Position numbers and translations under genes: made by a program. Shown here in pieces: positions 1 through 4,291 of a stretch of 6,447 nt of DNA. The number at the start of each line of letters is the position of its first letter. Positions within the stretch are counted from its first letter, which is position 1. The notes beneath the pieces were generated by a model that saw only the letters and a program-made list of their open reading frames with translations, searched no databases and had not been told where the DNA came from. Origin of the DNA: Candidatus Bipolaricaulota bacterium. GTDB lineage: Bacteria; Bipolaricaulota; Bipolaricaulia; Bipolaricaulales; Bipolaricaulaceae. The DNA lies in NCBI GenBank assembly GCA_014360945.1, contig JACIWM010000026.1:8538-14984 (forward strand), read 5' to 3'.

Positions 1-843
1 GACGCCTAGCCCCAAAAAGACGGCATGGAATTGGCGCTCCAATTCATCCAGGGTGATATCCCGGCCGAGGGCTACCCCGGTACGGAACTCTATGCCCATG
101 CGCTTAAGAACGGCGATCTCTCGATCCAAGACCTCGTGGGGCAGACGGAACGCGGGGATCCCGTAGCGCAGCATTCCGCCCAGTTTCTCCCGGGCTTCAA
201 ACACCACGACCTCATGGCCCAATCGGCGCAGGAAATAAGCAGCGGAGAGGCCGGCTGGGCCGCTTCCCACTACGGCCACGCGGAAGCCCGTGGGCTCCCC
301 CACCGGCGGCAAGTAATCCAGACCTAAATCCCCGAGGAACCGCTTGATGCGCCGGATTTGGATGGGTTCCTCCACAATCTGTCGCCGGCATGCATCCTCA
401 CAGGGAGCTGGGCAGATCCGGCCAAGCGTGGCGGGAAGGGGGAGCTTTTCGTAAAGGAGTTTCAAAGCCTCAAGATAAAGGCCATTGGCCGTGAGCCCAA
501 CGTAGCCCTGGCAGTCAGTATGCGCTGGGCAGTTGAGTTGACAGGGGGCGATGCAATCGCCCCAGTGCGCGCTGAGAAGGAGCTCCAAGGCAGCCCGCCG
601 CACCTCCTCTGCTGACGGTGCACGGGTCCGCACCACCATCCCCTCGGCAATAGGAGTGGAACAGGCCTTTACCACCCCTTTCCCCTCGACCTCCACCACA
701 CAAATCCCACAGGAATCGAAGGGCGGAAGCCGTGGGTCAGCACAGAGGGCGGGGATCTCCACCCCCACCCGCCGCGCCACCGTGAGGATCGTCTCCCCTG
801 GTTCCCCGGTTACCTTTTTGCCGTCGATCGTTAACGTGATCAT
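1..843 (-). CDS. Partial NuoG/NfnB-like fusion: [2Fe-2S] domain plus GltD-type FAD oxidoreductase (N-terminal 281 residues)
   Basis: The frame is open from an ATG at 843-841 to the left edge, so the C-terminal part is missing. Residues 1-75 are a NuoG/HydA-type [2Fe-2S] ferredoxin with Cys34, Cys45, Cys48 and Cys61. Residues about 78-170 resemble the Fe-S domain of glutamate synthase small subunit and NfnB: Cys97, Cys101, Cys105, Cys111, then Cys144, Cys148, Cys152 in GRICPAPCEDAC. His93 recalls the His-Cys cluster motif of NuoG. From residue 188 an FAD Rossmann fold starts (VAVVGSGPAGLSAAY), followed by GGMLRYGIPAFRLP, typical of GltD/NfnB. The pyridine-nucleotide domain should lie beyond the edge. 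The start is supported by GGGGAG three bases upstream, which abuts the stop codon of the preceding gene 9 nt away. By family knowledge this module oxidises or reduces NADP(H). With its two neighbours it looks like the third subunit of a Stn-type bifurcating transhydrogenase (inference). A further C-terminal fusion cannot be excluded. Confidence 0.88.
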   Translation of the reverse strand, partial: MITLTIDGKKVTGEPGETILTVARRVGVEIPALCADPRLPPFDSCGICVVEVEGKGVVKACSTPIAEGMVVRTRAPSAEEVRRAALELLLSAHWGDCIAPCQLNCPAHTDCQGYVGLTANGLYLEALKLLYEKLPLPATLGRICPAPCEDACRRQIVEEPIQIRRIKRFLGDLGLDYLPPVGEPTGFRVAVVGSGPAGLSAAYFLRRLGHEVVVFEAREKLGGMLRYGIPAFRLPHEVLDREIAVLKRMGIEFRTGVALGRDITLDELERQFHAVFLGLGV

Positions 844-852
844 GTTCTCCCC

Positions 853-2604
853 TTAGCGCACGCTCACCGCTCCAAACGGGCAGACCTCCCGGCATCGCCC
901 GCACCGGATGCATTTCTCTTCTTGGATCACCTGGAACTTCCCAGAGCCCTGGACGATGGCTCCCACCGGACAGGCCTTGGTGCATAGCTTGCAATCCCGG
1001 CAAAGCTCAGGTTCGATGGAGTAGGTAAGGAGACTCCTACAAACTTTTGCCGGGCAGCGCTTGTCACGCACGTGGGCCTCATACTCCTCCCGAAAGTAGC
1101 GCAGGGTGGTGAGAACCGGATTGGGTGCGGTCTGGCCAAGCCCGCAGAGGGAGTAGTTTTTCACCTTTTGGCCTAAGTCCAGGAGGACGTCCAGGTCCTC
1201 CGGGGTTCCTTTCCCTTCCACAATGCGGGTGAGGATCTCCAGCATCCGTTTTGTTCCCACTCGGCAAAATGTGCACTTTCCGCAAGATTCCTTTTGGGTG
1301 AAGTCCAGGAAGAACCGAGCCACCTCGACCATGCAGGTGTCTTCGTCCATGACGATGAGGCCGCCGGAGCCCATGATGGCCCCGTGTTCTTTTAGGGACT
1401 CGTAATCCACAGGGACGTGGGCCAGGGAGGCGGGAAGGCACCCGCCGGAGGGCCCGCCGATCTGCACGGCCTTGAACTTCCGACCGCCCGGGATCCCTCC
1501 ACCCACCTCCAGAACAAGCTCACCCAATGTGAGGCCCATGGGGATCTCCACAAGGCCGGAATGTCTGACTTTTCCCGCCAAAGCGAAAACCTTTGTGCCC
1601 TTGCTTTTCTCCGTGCCGTAGCGTGCGAATGCTTCCCAGCCGTGGCGGATGATCCAGGGCACGTTGGCCAGGGTCTCCACGTTGTTGATCACCGTGGGAT
1701 GGCCCCAGAGGCCGGACTGGGCGGGGTAAGGCGGTCGGCGCCGCGGCATCCCCCGCTTCCCCTCCACCGAGGCGATGAGGGCCGTCTCCTCCCCGCACAC
1801 GAACGCGCCTGCTCCCTCCTTTATGGAGATACGGAAGGAAAAGGAAGAGCCCAAGATGTTCCGGCCCAAAAAGCCGCGCGCCTCCGCGTCGGCAATGGCC
1901 TGCCGCACGCGTTTTACGGCCAGGGGGTATTCGGCCCGCACGTACACGATGCCCTCGGAAGCACCGATGGCATAGCCGGCGATGATCATCCCCTCGATCA
2001 CCCGGTGGGGATCACCCTCGAGGACGCTGCGGTCCATGAACGCTCCGGGGTCACCCTCGTCGGCATTGCACACCACGAATTTCACCGGGTCTTTCTCTTT
2101 GGCCGCAAAGGACCACTTCGTCCCTGTGGGGAAGCCCGCGCCGCCGCGGCCCCTTAAACCAGATTTCGTGATCTCCTCGATCACCTCTTGCGGGGTCATT
2201 TCTCGCAGCACCCGCCGGAGAGCCTCATACCCACCCCGCGCCATGTACTCCTCGATGGAGGTGGGATCGATTTCCCCGCAGTTCTCGAGCACGATGCGTA
2301 CTTGTTTAGCGAAGAACCCATTCTCTTTGGCCAAAAGGTCTTCCACTGGGGTGCCACCCCGCACGTGTTCCTCGAGGATCCGCTCGGCCTTCTTCACGTC
2401 CACGGGGCCATACACGAAGCGCTCGCCGTCCGCAGTGACCACGGCCACAAGGGGCTCGGAGAAACACATCCCTAGACACCCCACGGGTTTCACCCGCACC
2501 TTTTGGGAGGCCAAGTTTTTTGCGAGGAAGTGAAAAACTGGTTCGGCCCCAGCGGCGATCCCACATGAGGCCAATCCCACTTGGACCTCGGTCACCCGGC
2601 TCAT
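853..2604 (-). CDS. nuoF: NuoF/HydB-like FMN, NAD(H)-binding iron-sulfur subunit of a soluble (probably bifurcating) oxidoreductase
   Basis: The product has 583 residues, close to the roughly 600 of HydB-type proteins and longer than complex I NuoF. Residues 1-90 form a thioredoxin-like ferredoxin domain with Cys14, Cys43 and Cys47. The FMN/NADH domain follows: GRGGAGFPTG at 152-161, CNADEGDPGAF at 179-189 and GAGAFVCGEETALIASVEG at 264-282. An SLBB segment spans about 335-420. The N3-type 4Fe-4S ligands are Cys441, Cys444, Cys447 and Cys487. A C-terminal two-cluster ferredoxin has Cys535/538/541/545 and Cys565/568/571/575. His511, Cys517 and Cys522 lie between, in the HydB-type region that may bind a metal. 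The C-terminal ferredoxin and N-terminal [2Fe-2S] domain separate it from respiratory NuoF and match bifurcating HydB/StnB/BfuB proteins. No membrane segment is visible, so it should be cytoplasmic. The ATG overlaps the upstream stop (ATGA) and is preceded by AGGAGG, suggesting translational coupling. The symbol is family-level only. Confidence 0.95.
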   Translation of the reverse strand: MSRVTEVQVGLASCGIAAGAEPVFHFLAKNLASQKVRVKPVGCLGMCFSEPLVAVVTADGERFVYGPVDVKKAERILEEHVRGGTPVEDLLAKENGFFAKQVRIVLENCGEIDPTSIEEYMARGGYEALRRVLREMTPQEVIEEITKSGLRGRGGAGFPTGTKWSFAAKEKDPVKFVVCNADEGDPGAFMDRSVLEGDPHRVIEGMIIAGYAIGASEGIVYVRAEYPLAVKRVRQAIADAEARGFLGRNILGSSFSFRISIKEGAGAFVCGEETALIASVEGKRGMPRRRPPYPAQSGLWGHPTVINNVETLANVPWIIRHGWEAFARYGTEKSKGTKVFALAGKVRHSGLVEIPMGLTLGELVLEVGGGIPGGRKFKAVQIGGPSGGCLPASLAHVPVDYESLKEHGAIMGSGGLIVMDEDTCMVEVARFFLDFTQKESCGKCTFCRVGTKRMLEILTRIVEGKGTPEDLDVLLDLGQKVKNYSLCGLGQTAPNPVLTTLRYFREEYEAHVRDKRCPAKVCRSLLTYSIEPELCRDCKLCTKACPVGAIVQGSGKFQVIQEEKCIRCGRCREVCPFGAVSVR

Positions 2605-3089
2605 TTCTCCTCCTTGCGATATTCAGCCAGCACCTTGTCCACCGCCCGGCGCGTGAGCCGGCCGTAGGTGTGCTCGTCGATCATCATAACCGGCGCCAGG
2701 CTGCAACAGCCCAGGCACCGCACCACTTCCAGGGTGAACAGGCCGTCCTCAGTGGTCCCGCCTTCCTCCACCGAAAGCTTCTCCTTGAGATGCTCGAGGA
2801 TGGCATCTGCGCCCTGCACATGGCAGGCTGTGCCCTGACACAGGCGAATCACATGCTTTCCGCGGGGTTGGAAGCGAAACTGAGCGTAGAACGTGGCCAC
2901 CCCGCAGATTTGGGCCTCCGGAACGCCCGTATATCGGGAGATGGCCCTCACCACATCCGGCGGGACATAGCCCTCCCGTTCCTGGACGAGCTGAAGAAGG
3001 GGAATCACACTGGACTCATGACGAGGGAACCTCTTGAACTCCTTAAACCAACTACGCTTGGTCACAGTGCGGGACTTTTTGGTGCTCAT
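2601..3089 (-). CDS. nuoE: NuoE/HydC-like [2Fe-2S] thioredoxin-fold subunit
   Basis: The product has 162 residues, the usual length for NuoE/HydC proteins (about 155-170). An N-terminal helical part (LLQLVQEREGYVPPDVVRAI, then YTGVPEAQICGVATFYAQF) leads into the thioredoxin-like fold. The [2Fe-2S] ligands are the CQGTAC pair (Cys84, Cys89) and the CLGCC pair (Cys125, Cys129); Cys128 between the latter is an extra cysteine also common in this family. CSLAPVMMI after the last ligand is typical. The start is ATG 3089-3087 with AGGAG five bases upstream. A TTG at 3104-3102 is in frame but overlaps that ribosome-binding site, so it is unlikely to be the start. This subunit passes electrons to or from the FMN of its NuoF-like partner, with which it overlaps by 4 nt. 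It heads the three-gene operon. No other complex I subunit lies within the window, so a soluble enzyme is more likely than complex I, although genes beyond the left edge are unseen. Confidence 0.95.
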   Translation of the reverse strand: MSTKKSRTVTKRSWFKEFKRFPRHESSVIPLLQLVQEREGYVPPDVVRAISRYTGVPEAQICGVATFYAQFRFQPRGKHVIRLCQGTACHVQGADAILEHLKEKLSVEEGGTTEDGLFTLEVVRCLGCCSLAPVMMIDEHTYGRLTRRAVDKVLAEYRKEEK

Positions 3090-3094
3090 CAGGT

Positions 3095-3099
3095 CTCCT
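3095..3099 (-). promoter_or_regulatory. Ribosome-binding site that fixes the nuoE-like start
   Basis: AGGAG on the minus strand lies five bases before ATG 3089-3087. Any start at the in-frame TTG 3104 would place this element inside the coding sequence and leave no Shine-Dalgarno in front. The ATG start, giving a product five residues shorter, is therefore preferred. Confidence 0.75.
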
Positions 3100-3102
3100 C
3101 TC

Positions 3103-3138
3103 AAAACGAAAACCCTGACCCCGAGCAGGATCAGGGTT
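3103..3138 (-). terminator. Terminator-like hairpin in the redox-operon leader (possible attenuator)
   Basis: On the minus strand, arms AACCCTGA (3138-3131) and TCAGGGTT (3118-3111) pair perfectly over 8 bp. The inner bases extend the stem by four pairs (U-G, C-G, C-G, U-G), leaving a GCUC tetraloop. The 3' arm runs into TTTTCGTTTT down to 3103, so the element has the form of an intrinsic terminator reading toward the nuoE-like gene, whose start is 14 bases further on. The plus strand has no T-run after the hairpin. Since the operon it precedes lies directly downstream, it may be a regulated attenuator or an insulator against antisense transcription arriving from the rpoD side. Confidence 0.6.
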
Positions 3139-3180
3139 GCATTTGGCAGCTCTGATCATAAGTTTTTGGGCTTCTGACGC

Positions 3181-3196
3181 TGGCATTGTACTGCCA
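3181..3196. promoter_or_regulatory. Dyad TGGCA-N6-TGCCA, candidate operator over the redox-operon -10
   Basis: Perfect 5-bp inverted arms (3181-3185 and 3192-3196) flank a 6-bp spacer that contains most of the predicted minus-strand -10 element. The geometry, with one helical turn between arm centres, suits a dimeric regulator that would block RNA polymerase. No regulator gene is in the window, and arms of 5 bp can arise by chance. Confidence 0.35.
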
Positions 3197-3212
3197 TTTT
3201 GGGACCACGCAA
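3185..3212 (-). promoter_or_regulatory. Predicted sigma70-type promoter of the redox operon
   Basis: On the minus strand TTGCGT (3212-3207) is separated by 16 bp from TACAAT (3190-3185). The -10 matches TATAAT at five of six bases and the -35 keeps only TTG, so this is a weak or activated promoter. Transcription would begin near 3178 and give a leader of about 90 nt containing the terminator-like hairpin. An alternative -10, TATGAT at 3160-3155, has no good -35 partner. Confidence 0.4.
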
Positions 3213-3214
3213 TC

Positions 3215-3230
3215 GGGGATGAATGTCCCC
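3215..3230. repeat. Dyad GGGGA-N6-TCCCC in the divergent intergenic region
   Basis: The 5-bp arms at 3215-3219 and 3226-3230 are separated by six bases, the same 5-6-5 geometry as the dyad at 3181-3196 but with different bases. It lies just upstream of the predicted redox-operon -35 and upstream of the rpoD promoter. It may be an operator or a chance dyad. Confidence 0.25.
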
Positions 3231-3241
3231 TCCCTACCCCC

Positions 3242-3270
3242 TTCACAGCCACCCTTTCCCGGTGTATATT
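3242..3270 (+). promoter_or_regulatory. Predicted sigma70-type promoter of rpoD
   Basis: TTCACA (3242-3247) and TATATT (3265-3270) are separated by exactly 17 bp, each matching the consensus at five of six bases. Transcription would start near 3277, leaving a leader of about 67 nt with a pyrimidine-rich stretch (about 3300-3319) before the ribosome-binding site. This is the best promoter match I found in the intergenic region. Confidence 0.6.
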
Positions 3271-3333
3271 ATTGGCTGCGACGCACCGCAATGGATTGAC
3301 TCCTTTCTTCCTTTTTCCTTGCGGGAGCAAAGC

Positions 3334-3339
3334 AGGAGG
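3334..3339 (+). promoter_or_regulatory. Ribosome-binding site that fixes the rpoD start
   Basis: A full AGGAGG lies four bases before ATG 3344. The frame is open upstream to 3137, but the upstream translation has no sigma-factor similarity, and a start there would precede the predicted rpoD promoter. The ATG at 3344 is therefore preferred. Confidence 0.85.
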
Positions 3340-3343
3340 TTTT

Positions 3344-4291
3344 ATGGATGCTGTGCGCTTTAGCAACGAGGTGAATCACGAGGAACACGACCTCGTGGAG
3401 GAGGAGCTATTGTGGTTGGGGGATGAGGACGAGGGGAGGAGGTCCCCGGAAAACCCGATCCGCACCTACTTCGATGAGATCGCCCGCGTCCCCCTCCTCA
3501 CCAAGGAGGAGGAAGTAGAACTGGCCAAGCGCATCGAGGCCGGGGATGAAGAGGCCAAAAAGAAATTGGCCGAGGCCAACCTAAGGCTCGTCGTCTCCAT
3601 CGCCAAGAAGTACCGGGGCTGCGGCCTTCCCTTCCTCGACCTCATCCAGGAGGGGAACCTCGGCCTCATGAAGGCCGTGGAGAAGTTCGACTGGCGCAAG
3701 GGCTATAAGTTCTCCACCTACGCCACGTGGTGGATCCGCCAGGCTATCTTGCGGGCCATCACCAACCGCTCCCGCACCATTCGCGTTCCCACCCACATCA
3801 ACGAGCTCATCCGCAAGATCCACGAGGCCGAGCGCGAGCACATCAAGGAGCACGGGTCCGGGCCGACCCTGGAGGAGCTCGCTGAGGAGCTGGACACCAC
3901 GGTGGACAACATCATCAAGGCCAAGCGCACCGCGCAGTACACGGCGTCCCTGGACACCCCCATCGGCTACGATGAGGAAGGCGCAGTCCTTGGCGACTTC
4001 ATCGCCGATGAAGACGCCGTCTCCCCCACCCGGGAGACGTTCCGGGAGCTCCTCATCCAGGAGATCCGAAAGGCTCTGAAGGAACGGCTTACACCCCGGG
4101 AGCGCCGGGTTTTGGAGCTCCGCTATGGTCTTGATGGAAATCCGCCGAAGACCCTGGATGAGGTGGGCGAGATCTTTGGGATCTCCCGGGAGCGGGTGCG
4201 GCAGATCCAAAAGGAGGCCTTGGAGAAGCTGAGGGGCTCCGAGGTCCTCCAGAAGCTGGAGAAGTTCCGGCAGATCCTGGGGGAGGATTAA
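3344..4291 (+). CDS. rpoD: Principal-type RNA polymerase sigma factor (RpoD/SigA family)
   Basis: The product has 315 residues and directs RNA polymerase to promoters. Region 1.2 covers about 36-70 (NPIRTYFDEIARVPLLTKEEE). Region 2 covers about 77-147, with the RpoD signature PFLDLIQEGNLGLM at 96-109 and the -10-recognition segment KFSTYATWWIRQAI at 122-135. Region 3 covers about 152-228, including the 3.2 finger TPIGYDEEGAVLGDFIADEDA. Region 4 ends in a helix-turn-helix at 270-296 (TLDEVGEIFGISRERVRQIQ) that reads the -35 element. Region 1.1 and the non-conserved insertion are absent; instead there is a short acidic segment, ten Asp/Glu within residues 13-30. The family housekeeping members are usually longer, so a group 2 (non-essential RpoD-like) sigma is the main alternative. 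The gene stands alone on the plus strand, diverging from the redox operon and converging on topA, and has its own promoter and terminator. Confidence 0.97.
   Translation: MDAVRFSNEVNHEEHDLVEEELLWLGDEDEGRRSPENPIRTYFDEIARVPLLTKEEEVELAKRIEAGDEEAKKKLAEANLRLVVSIAKKYRGCGLPFLDLIQEGNLGLMKAVEKFDWRKGYKFSTYATWWIRQAILRAITNRSRTIRVPTHINELIRKIHEAEREHIKEHGSGPTLEELAEELDTTVDNIIKAKRTAQYTASLDTPIGYDEEGAVLGDFIADEDAVSPTRETFRELLIQEIRKALKERLTPRERRVLELRYGLDGNPPKTLDEVGEIFGISRERVRQIQKEALEKLRGSEVLQKLEKFRQILGED

Noticed and set aside
1417..2157. Long plus-strand open frame (246 codons) opposite the NuoF-like gene
   Set aside because: It is antisense to a strongly conserved gene, its translation shows no recognisable domain, and GC-rich codon bias explains open frames on the opposite strand.
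2520..3155. Plus-strand open frame (211 codons) opposite the NuoE-like gene
   Set aside because: Its translation resembles no family I know and it lies over conserved NuoE sequence on the minus strand.
3242..3247. Rex-like half site TTCACA
   Set aside because: The full Rex operator is a palindrome with TTGTGAA on the other arm, which is absent; the bases are better explained as the rpoD -35.
3291..3299. Two-codon upstream frame (ATG GAT TGA) in the rpoD leader
   Set aside because: It has no Shine-Dalgarno element and such short frames are expected by chance.
3137..3343. N-terminal extension of the sigma factor from 3137
   Set aside because: The predicted rpoD promoter lies inside this stretch and a full AGGAGG precedes ATG 3344; the extension has no sigma-like sequence.
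3052..3366. Minus-strand open frame crossing the intergenic region, including a possible leader peptide from ATG 3159
   Set aside because: No ribosome-binding site precedes the ATG, the frame runs past the nuoE-like start without a fitting stop, and no regulatory codon run is visible.
3581..4210. Minus-strand open frame (209 codons) opposite rpoD
   Set aside because: It is a shadow of the conserved sigma-factor reading frame with no independent motif or ribosome-binding site.
4247..4261. CTCCAG-AAG-CTGGAG hairpin near the rpoD 3' end as a topA terminator
   Set aside because: The stem is only 6 bp and no T-run follows it on the minus strand.
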